Shown here piece by piece: positions 17,410 to 27,600 of a stretch of DNA of 64,000 nucleotides. Position 1 is the stretch's first letter; each line of letters begins with the position of its first letter. A model generated the notes under the pieces. It saw only the letters and a list, made by a program, of their open reading frames with translations. It searched no databases and was not told where the DNA came from. The DNA is taken from NCBI GenBank assembly GCA_002773855.1, contig PEZY01000005.1, positions 124,001 to 188,000 on the forward strand, in the 5' to 3' direction. This DNA comes from Candidatus Buchananbacteria bacterium CG10_big_fil_rev_8_21_14_0_10_33_19 (GTDB lineage: Bacteria > Patescibacteria > ABY1 > 2-01-FULL-39-33). Made by a program: the position numbers and the translations under genes.

Positions 17410-19308
17410 TTATTCTTGAGATAAAGATTCCTCAAATTCCTTTTTAGCTTCTTCGATTTCTAATAACTGTCTAGGATCAGAAGTAATCAATTGGTCTTCT
17501 GAATAAGAAGCTACCACCTTAATAGCCGCATGTTTAGCTCCAGCAAAAAATATACCCTCACCTACACCACACTCTAATAATAAATATTTTTCACCCTCTG
17601 TTAATAAAAATGTTTTTTGGATTAAATCCACTGCAGCTGGTGACTGTTTCATCAATAATTGAAGTGATGAGTTATTAACAATAGCTTGACCATAAGGCGA
17701 AGTTAAAAAATCATTAACATCCTGAGTAATAGTCGTTACACCTAAATAATATTTTCGACATCTTTTAACTAGAGCGAATATAAACTTAGCACTATCTTCT
17801 CTTTGCATTAACCACCAAGCCTCATCAACAACTAATATTCTCTTTTTAAGTTCACTTCTTACTACATTCCAAACATAATTAACAATCGTATAAATTGCTA
17901 GTGGCTTTAATTCATCCTCTAAATCTCTCACGCTAAAAGCTACTAATTTATTGTTCATCTGAACATTAGTTGGATTGTTCAATAAGCCGGCAAATGTACC
18001 TTCAGTATATTTTTTTAATCTTAAAACTATGTTTTCACCATTTTCCATGCCTTCTAAAATTTCCTGAAAATCCTGCATAACTGGTGGCTCAACTCTAGTT
18101 AAATCAGCTGAAGCGGTAATATCTTTTTTGGCATAAGTCTCTAGTAGCGCTCGATCAATAATCGAATCTTCTTCTGGAGTAATATCACCAATCATTAATT
18201 TAATTAAGCCCTTTACAGTAATTACACCGCCTCTAATAATATCATCGGCTTTAGCATCTTCGCCAATTGATCTTGGCAAATCAAAAGGATTAATTTTACT
18301 TTCGGAGTTTAGTGACACGTCAATATAGGTTCCGCCAACAGCATCACAAAGATGTTTATATTCTCTTTCTGGGTCGATAATAATAACCTCTGTACCAAAC
18401 ATCAAGCTTCGCAGCACTTCTAATTTAATAGTGTAAGATTTACCAGCGCCAGAAGTTGCAAAAACTACAGAATTAGCATTTTGCAAAGAAAACCTGTCAA
18501 ACAAAATTAAACTATTATTATGACGATTAATACCAAACAACACACCACCATCAGAAGTTAAATCAGAAGACACAAACGGAAAAGAACTAGCCGCTGGTGA
18601 AGTATTCATATTAGTCAAAATTTGTAAATCATCAGAAGCAATCGGCAATGTAGAATTAAAGCCCTGTTCTGCCTGATAAAACACTCTCCTAGAATAAACT
18701 AATGTTGAACCTAGTATATTTTCTATGTTCTCACAAGAAGTGTCTAATTCTTCTAAGCTCTTACCGTAAACTGTGATGTACATAGCTGTTTGGAAAAAAT
18801 GTTCCACACCTTGAGTTAAATCATCTCTTAATTTTTCCATATCTCGTAGTGCCGTTTCTCGCAGTGGATCACGTGGAGCCCCTTTTTCCGCATCAGAAAT
18901 TAATCCAGCCTGTAGAGCACCAACCTTCTTCTTTAATTGTTTTAAAATAACTGAAGCCTTAACCGGATAAAAGTAAATAGCAATATCAGCAGTAGTATCC
19001 ATATTAATAATCGGCGCAAACCAACCAACATTAATATATCTTGGATACTCAATCACAAATATAGTTTTAATAAAATAATCACCCAATTTAATATACGAAC
19101 TAGTTACCTCCAGTGAGGCCGGCGAAATTAAATCTCGAACAGAGACAACCCCTTGACGATAAACACGCTCTTCTTCCAAGATTTTACGACTATCACCAAT
19201 ATCCTGAACCATCATCGCTTTTCTTTGCTGGGCGTTTAAAGCTTGGGCTTTTTCCTGTTCTAATTGTTTTATTTTATCAACTTGATTTAACTGATTCGGA
19301 TCAAACAT
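17410..19308 (-). CDS. virB4: VirB4/TraC-type conjugation ATPase
   Basis: 632 residues. An N-terminal CagE/TrbE/VirB-type domain (about 40-260) is followed by a RecA-like ATPase with Walker A ATSGAGKS (Lys about residue 290), Walker B LVVDEAWWLM (Asp about 494), and a C-terminal TQDVNDF block. VirB4 proteins power assembly and substrate transfer of type IV secretion systems at the inner membrane. It follows the short VirB4-associated gene by 12 bases. This is the clearest marker that the cluster is a type IV secretion derivative. VirD4 and VirB11 are absent here. Confidence 0.93.
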   Translation of the reverse strand: MFDPNQLNQVDKIKQLEQEKAQALNAQQRKAMMVQDIGDSRKILEEERVYRQGVVSVRDLISPASLEVTSSYIKLGDYFIKTIFVIEYPRYINVGWFAPIINMDTTADIAIYFYPVKASVILKQLKKKVGALQAGLISDAEKGAPRDPLRETALRDMEKLRDDLTQGVEHFFQTAMYITVYGKSLEELDTSCENIENILGSTLVYSRRVFYQAEQGFNSTLPIASDDLQILTNMNTSPAASSFPFVSSDLTSDGGVLFGINRHNNSLILFDRFSLQNANSVVFATSGAGKSYTIKLEVLRSLMFGTEVIIIDPEREYKHLCDAVGGTYIDVSLNSESKINPFDLPRSIGEDAKADDIIRGGVITVKGLIKLMIGDITPEEDSIIDRALLETYAKKDITASADLTRVEPPVMQDFQEILEGMENGENIVLRLKKYTEGTFAGLLNNPTNVQMNNKLVAFSVRDLEDELKPLAIYTIVNYVWNVVRSELKKRILVVDEAWWLMQREDSAKFIFALVKRCRKYYLGVTTITQDVNDFLTSPYGQAIVNNSSLQLLMKQSPAAVDLIQKTFLLTEGEKYLLLECGVGEGIFFAGAKHAAIKVVASYSEDQLITSDPRQLLEIEEAKKEFEESLSQE

Positions 19309-19320
19309 AAATAAAATTTA

Positions 19321-19998
19321 TTAATATTGTTCAATATCTAATTTATTAACATCAGACATTTTTTGATTTTCAGACATTACTGGATTGTAGGTATTATAAA
19401 ACAATTCAATAAGTGATTGGGTATTTAAAATTGACGCCCTCAGACCCATACTAGACAAGCCAGAAACTATTTTATCAACACCAATAAATAAATCCTTATG
19501 GCGCTTAGCAAATTCTCTTTGATTTAACTTAATTAACGTTGTTGGTGACACTATATCACTACTTCTCTGCCAAAAATTTCTTTTCTTGCCAAATGATGGA
19601 TTATAATAAACTACTACATAGAATCTTTTGGTCATAATATCACCCAATTCTACTAATTCAGAAATATATTTACGATATTCAGCTGTTTGTAATTTTAACA
19701 GATCATTGGTCTGTTCTTGCTCAGCTTTTTTAATATCTAACAAATAATTATCTAAATTTAATTTTCTAGACTGAATCACAATTTGTAATGTAGTATCTAA
19801 AGAATTTAAAAATGACACGTAGCCAGATATAATGGCATTTTGTTCGTCTTCTGATTTAAGGGCAAAATTAATACTCGACACTAAAAGCACAGCTCTAAGT
19901 GTACCGTCTTTCATTACTACACTATCATCTCTAACCTCTGAAATAGTCATATAACTTTGAGTACTGGGTGTTGATTTTGTTGCTTTTCTATCCGCCAT
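19321..19998 (-). CDS. VirB4-associated protein (TraC N-terminal-like)
   Basis: 225 residues with no transmembrane helix. It starts SYMTISEVRDDSVVMKDG and LRAVLLVSSINFAL, the opening strands of TraC/VirB4 N-terminal domains, followed by a long helical hairpin (about 95-125) and YVVVYYNPSF. No Walker motif is present. It may be a separately encoded VirB4-like N-terminal module that partners the ATPase directly downstream. The order PrgI, this protein, VirB4 recurs, to my knowledge, in Patescibacteria and Gram-positive conjugation loci. The functional split is inference. Confidence 0.75.
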   Translation of the reverse strand: MADRKATKSTPSTQSYMTISEVRDDSVVMKDGTLRAVLLVSSINFALKSEDEQNAIISGYVSFLNSLDTTLQIVIQSRKLNLDNYLLDIKKAEQEQTNDLLKLQTAEYRKYISELVELGDIMTKRFYVVVYYNPSFGKKRNFWQRSSDIVSPTTLIKLNQREFAKRHKDLFIGVDKIVSGLSSMGLRASILNTQSLIELFYNTYNPVMSENQKMSDVNKLDIEQY

Positions 19999-20020
19999 AA
20001 TATAATTTATACCTAGTTTA

Positions 20021-20479
20021 TTATTTTAAATCATTTATCGAATTAATTATACCCTCACCCTGATAAACGCCGCCAGTATCCACAATTAATGATAGCTCCG
20101 ATAAATTTGAGGCATTAATAATCTGTCTTTTAATTTTGGGTACTACTATATTTACTTCTACTGGTTTTTTTAAGCTTAATTTAAGATCTTTTTCATTAAC
20201 CACTTTTCGCCAAATCTTTAATTTGGGATTTTTTAAAGTAGCTATAAAATTAAGTAAAAAGTTATGAAAAGGCTGACCATTAATTTTAGCAAAAGCCACG
20301 ATCATAGTTAAAGCAAACATCAAAAAACCAGATACCACAAATGACGAAAAATAAAAAGATTTATAAAAGATAAAAATAATTATCGAACCAATTAAAATTT
20401 CAATAAACTGACGAACAGTAATTGGTCCAATTATCTTATCTTCAACGTCCAAAAATTGTGGCACGGTTATTTGTTCCAT
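20021..20479 (-). CDS. prgI: PrgI-family membrane protein
   Basis: 152 residues. The PrgI hallmark is at the N-terminus: VPQFLDVEDKIIGPIT followed by RQF, then two close transmembrane helices (about 28-48 and 51-68) and KINGQPFHNFLLN. The C-terminal 60 residues are basic and soluble. PrgI proteins occur next to VirB4 in Gram-positive-type conjugation systems and resemble VirB3. The start lies two bases from the stop of the next upstream gene at 20482. Confidence 0.9.
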   Translation of the reverse strand: MEQITVPQFLDVEDKIIGPITVRQFIEILIGSIIIFIFYKSFYFSSFVVSGFLMFALTMIVAFAKINGQPFHNFLLNFIATLKNPKLKIWRKVVNEKDLKLSLKKPVEVNIVVPKIKRQIINASNLSELSLIVDTGGVYQGEGIINSINDLK

Positions 20480-20481
20480 TT

Positions 20482-22011
20482 TTAATACCTTAAATCTTTA
20501 TTTAATTCCATCACCGAGTTAAATTCTTCTATAGATAACGTAGGCTTACCATCTTGCATTCTTTCATTAATTATATCATCAATACCCCTTTCTTGTCGCA
20601 TACTTTCTTGACCTAACAACCTGTAAAACCGATTTACCTCGCTTTTATGCCAAGCATCTATGCCCTCCAATCTCTTAGCGTAAGAATCATTTTCTAATAG
20701 TTCTATCTTTTGCTTGATTTTAGCCGTAGCTTTGTGTGGTGTTTCACCAAGTCGTCTAAAATTAATCAAAGTCATAGTACTTAATTCTTCTATCGGCCCA
20801 ACTAGAGCTCCACCGACTAAAACACCATCAACTAATTTTTTACCAAACCTAATATTTTTTGGTGGTAAGCTAGACTGAGGCATTGGCTGTGGCTGTGGTA
20901 CTGGTATGTTTTGCTTAATTTCTGGCTGAACTGCTTTTAATTCAGTAACTACTGGTGATTTTGGTGTTTCTACTTTTTTAACCGAAGTAAACTTATCATG
21001 ATTTAAATCAGTATTTAAATCATGATTTATTTTTGGAAATAAATTATTATTATCTAAATTAACCATTTTAGGCTTGACCATCAAATCATCACCATGAGGA
21101 AATTTAATAACCGGCAAACCATCCTCTTCTTCAATTATTAATTCAGTATGAATGGGTTGTTGCTTGATCGGTTTTTCGATAGTTTTTTCTATCACCATCT
21201 CTTCTACCTTTTTCGGCAGACTAATCGGTTGTTTGTTATCAATAGTTTTTTTAACATCCAAGCTAATTTTACCACGGGTAAATGGTTTTTTAGTCGGAAA
21301 AGAAATTGGTTTAACTCCATTTAAATCGCTACCAATCTTAGACAATAAACCCTGATCAATTTTAGATTTAGCTAAGGCCACTATTTTTTTAGCCTGCTGG
21401 TCATCCATTTCTAAGCCACCAATTTTACGACTCTTTTTTAAAGCTTCAATAGTTTCTATTTCATCTCTAATATCCTTTAATCTAGCGATAATGATATTTT
21501 TTAAACGACTAAACATTACTTCGTCACCATCCAAACTATAACCAGATTCTGATATTATTAACTCGGCCAAAGTAGTATAATCATAAACTTTAGCTGATGA
21601 ATCAATATTAGAAATTATTTGCTTAATTTCTTCGTCATCGTCAGGAGAAAATGAAATAGAAGTATTTAAATTACTATCATTTTTTGGCAACTCAGTTTTT
21701 ATTTCACTAGCCGCTGATCTGCCAAGCTCAGCCAATGCCTCTTCAACACCACTTATTCTATCCTTGATTGGTAATAACCTTTTTTCAATAGCGCTAATAG
21801 TAATTTTTTTTACCATTGAATCATCTTTTCTAATAACTTTTTTCATCTCTGAATAAAAATTTTTAATGTCAGCGCTACCAATAATTATTTTAGAAATTAA
21901 TTTTATAATAGCTTTCACTTCGTTATCAGTCAAAGCAAACGGCGCCAACCAAGGGTTGAGCTTTTTTAATTCGACTACATCATCAAATATATTTTGAATT
22001 TCTTCGGCCAT
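20482..22011 (-). CDS. Large soluble protein of the secretion cluster, unrecognised
   Basis: 509 residues, no signal peptide or membrane helix. An N-terminal helical region (about 1-110) and a second helical block (about 120-230) are followed by a long Pro/Lys/Gln-rich linker (about 240-385) and a C-terminal helical domain (about 395-505) with ELSTMTLINFRRLGETPHKA. It sits between VirB6-like and PrgI genes with spacings of two to three bases, so it is probably a cytoplasmic component or adaptor of the same machine. I recognise no family. Confidence 0.8.
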   Translation of the reverse strand: MAEEIQNIFDDVVELKKLNPWLAPFALTDNEVKAIIKLISKIIIGSADIKNFYSEMKKVIRKDDSMVKKITISAIEKRLLPIKDRISGVEEALAELGRSAASEIKTELPKNDSNLNTSISFSPDDDEEIKQIISNIDSSAKVYDYTTLAELIISESGYSLDGDEVMFSRLKNIIIARLKDIRDEIETIEALKKSRKIGGLEMDDQQAKKIVALAKSKIDQGLLSKIGSDLNGVKPISFPTKKPFTRGKISLDVKKTIDNKQPISLPKKVEEMVIEKTIEKPIKQQPIHTELIIEEEDGLPVIKFPHGDDLMVKPKMVNLDNNNLFPKINHDLNTDLNHDKFTSVKKVETPKSPVVTELKAVQPEIKQNIPVPQPQPMPQSSLPPKNIRFGKKLVDGVLVGGALVGPIEELSTMTLINFRRLGETPHKATAKIKQKIELLENDSYAKRLEGIDAWHKSEVNRFYRLLGQESMRQERGIDDIINERMQDGKPTLSIEEFNSVMELNKDLRY

Positions 22012-22014
22012 GAT

Positions 22015-24657
22015 TTAAGTTATATCTTTTAATTTATCATATTTCTTAGCCAATTCACTATTAGCTGGTAAACCTGCCTTTAAGCCTTCCAGTTCATCAA
22101 CTATAGGCTTAACTAATAAACTACCATCTGTTGAAGCACTCAATCCCTTAATAACATTGGTGTCCAAATTTTCAGCGGCCATTCTTGTCTGTATTGTACT
22201 TTGAGTAAGATTTTTCATACTCTCCACATCTTTAACCGTAGACGTTGACATAATATCCTTTAATATTTGCCTTTTATTGTTATTTAACAATTTCTTTCCG
22301 GTTGGATCACTTGGATCAGTAGTCTCGTCTATGCTACTTTCTTTAAATTTAGCGCCAGACATCAAAGCGTTCTTAATTTTAGCCCGTTGTTGTTCATTAT
22401 TTTGTGGCGAAATATCAGTTTCTTCTATCTTATTAATCACTGCTTCAAAACTCTTTTTTAACTTCTCTTGAATAGCTGGAGCTTGATCCTTAAACTGACT
22501 AGGCTTTATCAAATCACCAAAACTATCTACAAACTCTTCACTAACTTCTTTCATCTTCTTACCAATATCATTGCCATTATTAGACACAAAGGTTCTAATT
22601 GATTCCACATCTTCCTGGCTATTCTCGTCAAATGTCTGCATGATATTATTAAAGTTGGTAACCTTATTAAATTTATCACGCTTCTTCTTGCCAGCATCAG
22701 TAATTTCTACTTTGCCAGTGTCTGGATTCTCTTTCTTTTTAAAACTCTCATGAGAAATATTGTCTTTATTCCAAATTTTTTCTCTAGATTCTTTTGATAA
22801 ATTACCATTCATTTCACCCAAATCCTTCTCACTAACATTTTCTAGCAAGAAATCAGCAATATTAATATTTTTATCTTTAAGTAATGACTTATTTAAATCA
22901 GCAATCTGCTCACTAGACAGCGCTGGAATCATTTCATGAGCCTTGACCTTGCCAGTCTTAACATCTGAAACAAAAGCATCTGTTCTAAATTCTCCCTTAT
23001 CATTTTTATAAACAGTATCATGGGCCAAGCCTGGATTATACTTCTTAGTATTTTCTTCAAAAGTAGAGGCTAATTCTGGTGGCAACATCTTCTTAGCATT
23101 ATTAATCATCTTAATATTTTCATCTCGATTAACCTTATCATCATCTCTAAACATACCTTGCTTCATCATCGCCTGAGTAGCCGCAATCTTGGCATATTTA
23201 TCACCTTCCAAGGCTAATTTTCTTAATTCACTCTCACTCTTGCCACCCAAATCCAAAGCCCCACTTCGTGCCGTAATCTTTTCTTGTTCCGCTTTAGCTT
23301 TGGTAGTAGCCAATTGAACCTTTCTTTGGTCAACTGCCTTACCAGCCATCGTACCTACGATTGGAATTCGTCTAGCCCCTGGAATAGCCGTTGCACCCCT
23401 TAAAGCCCCAGCACCAACAAGTCCAGCTGTGCCAAGAGTAGCCTTTTTACCCCATTTTTGTAAATTAGATACACCCTTGCCAGCCCACTCTCCACCCTTA
23501 ACGCCAGTCTTTTGACCAGCAACTAAACTACCCACCATTAAACCAATAATAATTAAAAAATCAAAGAATTTTACTGGGCTGTTTTGTAAATTAGTTAAAC
23601 CTAATTTATCACCTAATAATTGTTCATCTAATCGGACATTATCTTGCAATTGAAGACTTCCGGTTTCTGTAGTCACAGAAGCATTACCACTAGCACTGCT
23701 AGCATTATCAATATTAATAGAGCCACTAAAAAACGATAGATAAAGGAAAAATAACATCACCGGACCGACGACTAAATATTTAGCTAATTCACTCCACCAC
23801 ATCCCAGCATATTGTTGACCCTTAGGAAAAGTAGTTAGCAGAAAAGCGAGCGGCGATAAAATCACCAAGAACCATAACATCACAATTCTATACACTAAGA
23901 CTATAGTAATCATCGCCATTACCACCACTGCTACTACTGATAATATCAAAGCAAAAAGTAAAGTTTTTAAAACCTCAGCTCCATTTAGTCCTCCACCGGG
24001 CAATGGATCAGTAAAATCTAAACCTGTTGTATCTATGCGATACAAATTTTGTAAGCCTAAGGCTAACAAAATAATATTACCACCCTCACTAGTGCCCTTA
24101 ATTGCTCCGGCCAACCACAAGGTAATGACCTGCGAAAAATCAATCAACACACCAGTAAAAACCTTAGAAAAATTAATCAAAACCGCCATCACTAGTAATT
24201 TTGGTAACAACTGACGATTATAATTTGGCACTCTAAGTATAGTGCCCACGGCAATTACCAGTAAAATCACAATAAAAAAGTTATTAGCCACATCTCGCAC
24301 AATACTCCAACCGTTTTTAACCACCTGAGTATCCAAAAAATGATTGTAACTAGCCACATAGACCATTACACGAACAATTATATTAACCAACCAACTAAAA
24401 AAAGTAGCGATGTAAAACACAATCCAAGCTAAGACGTTAACAATGGAGTTTTCGGTACTGTCTGATTTATTTTGATCAATCGATGTAGCATCTGGTGGTG
24501 CACCATTTAAAGTTTGAGACAAAGCTTCTCGATTAAACGAAACCTCGTCAGAAGTTTCAACAGCGCTTACATTATCAATAAACCCCAAAACCCCCACCAC
24601 CAAAAAAGTAATTAGAATCAGAAGGCTAATCAGTTTTTTATTTTTTAAAATCATCAC
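22015..24657 (-). CDS. VirB6/TrbL-like polytopic membrane protein
   Basis: 880 residues. A signal-like first helix (about 10-27) is followed by six or more transmembrane helices up to about residue 385, including a long LLFALILSVVAVVVMAMI stretch and a final one before GQKTGVKGGEW. The remaining 490 residues are charged, Lys/Asp/Asn-rich and probably cytoplasmic and helical. Multi-spanning proteins with a large tail beside VirB4/PrgI are VirB6/TrbL equivalents that form the inner-membrane channel. The tail is unusually long. No catalytic motif is seen. Confidence 0.85.
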   Translation of the reverse strand: MMILKNKKLISLLILITFLVVGVLGFIDNVSAVETSDEVSFNREALSQTLNGAPPDATSIDQNKSDSTENSIVNVLAWIVFYIATFFSWLVNIIVRVMVYVASYNHFLDTQVVKNGWSIVRDVANNFFIVILLVIAVGTILRVPNYNRQLLPKLLVMAVLINFSKVFTGVLIDFSQVITLWLAGAIKGTSEGGNIILLALGLQNLYRIDTTGLDFTDPLPGGGLNGAEVLKTLLFALILSVVAVVVMAMITIVLVYRIVMLWFLVILSPLAFLLTTFPKGQQYAGMWWSELAKYLVVGPVMLFFLYLSFFSGSINIDNASSASGNASVTTETGSLQLQDNVRLDEQLLGDKLGLTNLQNSPVKFFDFLIIIGLMVGSLVAGQKTGVKGGEWAGKGVSNLQKWGKKATLGTAGLVGAGALRGATAIPGARRIPIVGTMAGKAVDQRKVQLATTKAKAEQEKITARSGALDLGGKSESELRKLALEGDKYAKIAATQAMMKQGMFRDDDKVNRDENIKMINNAKKMLPPELASTFEENTKKYNPGLAHDTVYKNDKGEFRTDAFVSDVKTGKVKAHEMIPALSSEQIADLNKSLLKDKNINIADFLLENVSEKDLGEMNGNLSKESREKIWNKDNISHESFKKKENPDTGKVEITDAGKKKRDKFNKVTNFNNIMQTFDENSQEDVESIRTFVSNNGNDIGKKMKEVSEEFVDSFGDLIKPSQFKDQAPAIQEKLKKSFEAVINKIEETDISPQNNEQQRAKIKNALMSGAKFKESSIDETTDPSDPTGKKLLNNNKRQILKDIMSTSTVKDVESMKNLTQSTIQTRMAAENLDTNVIKGLSASTDGSLLVKPIVDELEGLKAGLPANSELAKKYDKLKDIT

Positions 24658-24678
24658 TTATTATTAAATTTGGTCTAA

Positions 24679-27600
24679 TTAATTTTTGTTAACATCCAGC
24701 CTAATACTGTCTTCCGATGTATTATAATAATTCCAATTATCATACACCTTAATATCTACTTTTATTTTACAGCTATCTTTAGTACAACAAGGAATATTAG
24801 TAGCTCCGGCATTACAAGTTGTTGGTGTAACACTTTTTACCTTCCAAAAATCAAACAAATGATACAGTAAAAATGGATTTTCAATATTGGTTCTATTTCT
24901 TAGCGATACCCCGCTCACCTTAGAATGTTCACCATCACCCCACTTAATAGTGTACGCGGTAATTGGTAACTGATCAGGATCAATCTGAGTAGAAAAAGCT
25001 AGTTTGGCCAAGCCCACACCTCTATTAATAACTGGCGTTACTGGCTCGGTCGAATTCACATTATTTATTTTAATCTCTTTAACTAAAGGATTAATATGAC
25101 AAGGCTGATTAGAAGAAGCGTCCCTAGTGGCTTCATTACAAATATTTAGAGGTACGGTTAAATAACTAGTAGTTAGATCTTCTCGTTCAATATAACTACC
25201 ACCTCTTTCAGTATCTGGAGTTTGACAAGGTGATGTGGGGGTTTGAGCCGCTGTATCACCACAAACATTCCAACGCCACCACCACTCGCCATAGCTTTGA
25301 GCAAATAATTGCTCTAAACCTTTTTGGGTATGCAGTTCACCCATTCGAGCCTGGTATGGTGCTTGAAAACCGCCTAATCTTGGTGGCTCATAAAGCAATG
25401 GGGTGTTATATATACCCTCTCGACTACTCCAATTAGAAGGGTTTGAACTACCAGGTGGCGATACCAAAGCACCAAACGGTTGATAATCTGAAGACTGATA
25501 CTCTTTATTTTGTGTCGCTGCATCTAAAAATTTATTGTAATCAAACGGATCATAATAATAATAACTGCCATCTATTAAATCAACACCATCAATCCATTCA
25601 CTAAGCGGAGCATCTGGTTTAGCATTTCTATCAATATTAATATAACCAGAACCCTTAGCTACTCGATTAGCATAGGCTTTATTTTCACCAGAAGTATTAA
25701 CCACTCGCACTAAATTATCACAATAACCAACATCAAAATTTCCACTGACATTCATAGTTATACCAATAACATCAGCTTCGGCAGTAGAGCGGACAAACCA
25801 AGCCGCACCTAAAATATCACCTGGTAAATCCGGAATTGGGTCAGAAACTCCACTACCTGTAATACTATCAGATTGACTATCATCAATAATTTTTAGACCC
25901 ATTAGTGGTCCAAAAGCTAATGTGCCATTAGAAAATTTCGAATTATATGTCGCTGTTAGGCCAGCTATCACTTCACCATAATTTTTAGTGGCATCGTCCC
26001 AATTTAATTCCACAGCAAAACATACTGCAACACCAAAGTCTCCGGCATCAATTAATTTTCCACAAACAGGTATTGCCCCCCAACTACCCCATTCTTTTTT
26101 TGTAGTATCATATTTAAATGTCAAATTAACTGGAATCATAGCATATATCGTATTGTCTTTAGTATAACCAATACCAGAAACTCTTGTTTTTATCTCCTTC
26201 ACATAAGGATACCTAAACAAAGGTCTAAAATCATCTTTAATTTTAAACGAGGAAAAATTCATTTGTGTGCCAGTATTTGTATCTACAAATCCAGCCACCA
26301 CCTCTTTGGCATCAGAACTTAAGGTTAAAGCATAGCCAAATTCAGAAAAACTAACATTAAAACTTTTCTTATCAACACAATAATCCAATGGTACTCTATC
26401 ATTATAACCACCCACTTCATTTAAAACTTCACCTTCTAATTGGTCTACCGGCCACCACTGTAAACATTGTTTAGAATTAGCTGGATCCACTAATAAGCAA
26501 TAACCGTAGTTACCATAAAATAAATTATTACCTTCTAAATACCGGCAAGACAAAGAATCCTCGGCTGGATAAATACGACAAGTTCTAGAAACGTATTTTT
26601 CTGTTGGCACTGTGCTATCACTTACTTCTAAAACCGGCTTAAGAGATATATCATCAAATAAAGCCACGCCACCCAATTCACATGGAGTTAATTTATTATT
26701 ATCATCACAAACATTACAACTACTTTTGTTATTAGCGTTAGCACAAGCCGAAGCTGGGTTTGATAAATTCGATAAATTAATATAATTCTTTAATTTAATT
26801 TGGATCTTATCGGTATTAGGCAAAGACGTAAATTCATAAATTTTCTTGGTCCAAGGTAAACCAGAATCTAGCGATAATTCACTTTTAATTTCCCAGTTAC
26901 CCCAACCACCATTTTTATTATGCTGACGGTACTGGATTTGAGATTTAATAATTTTGGATTTATCAGAATAATTTAAACCAGCGGAATTAATCCAACCAGA
27001 TAAAATATATGTACTATCACTAAAGACATCAATTTCTTCTGATAGAGCTTCATAGAATGAATTGACTATCAAATATCTAGACCCATCTGGACTACCGATA
27101 ACATCTTTGGCTACAACGAATTCATAATCCTGCCAACCACTGGTTTCTGATTTGTAAGTAGCTGTATCTAATCCCGGTGACACTGGTGACCAACCAATTG
27201 GCTCGGCCGAACTGCCAACTACTGATTCAAAACTACCATTAGTAACATCAGCGGAATCACCATGTTGGAACATTTCATAATAAGGATAATAACCAGTAAC
27301 TTTTTGATTATCGAGGAATTTATAGCCTACTGATGTATAACCAGTTTTATTAACATCTTTTAATGTATATTCTTCATTGGTTACTAAATTTGATTTTAAA
27401 ATAAAGTTGGTACAAACCCCGTTTTCATCAACTGAAGCACACAAACCCAAATTTAAACATCTGTCATTATTACCATAAATTGGATCAACATTATCTGGAT
27501 CATCCTTTTCATAAGTAGTACAGTAAAGCCAATTATAACAAGCTCGGTCTGGTTGAACTTTTAAAATCACATTAGAATCACCGGTATCTGGTGCTGTTAC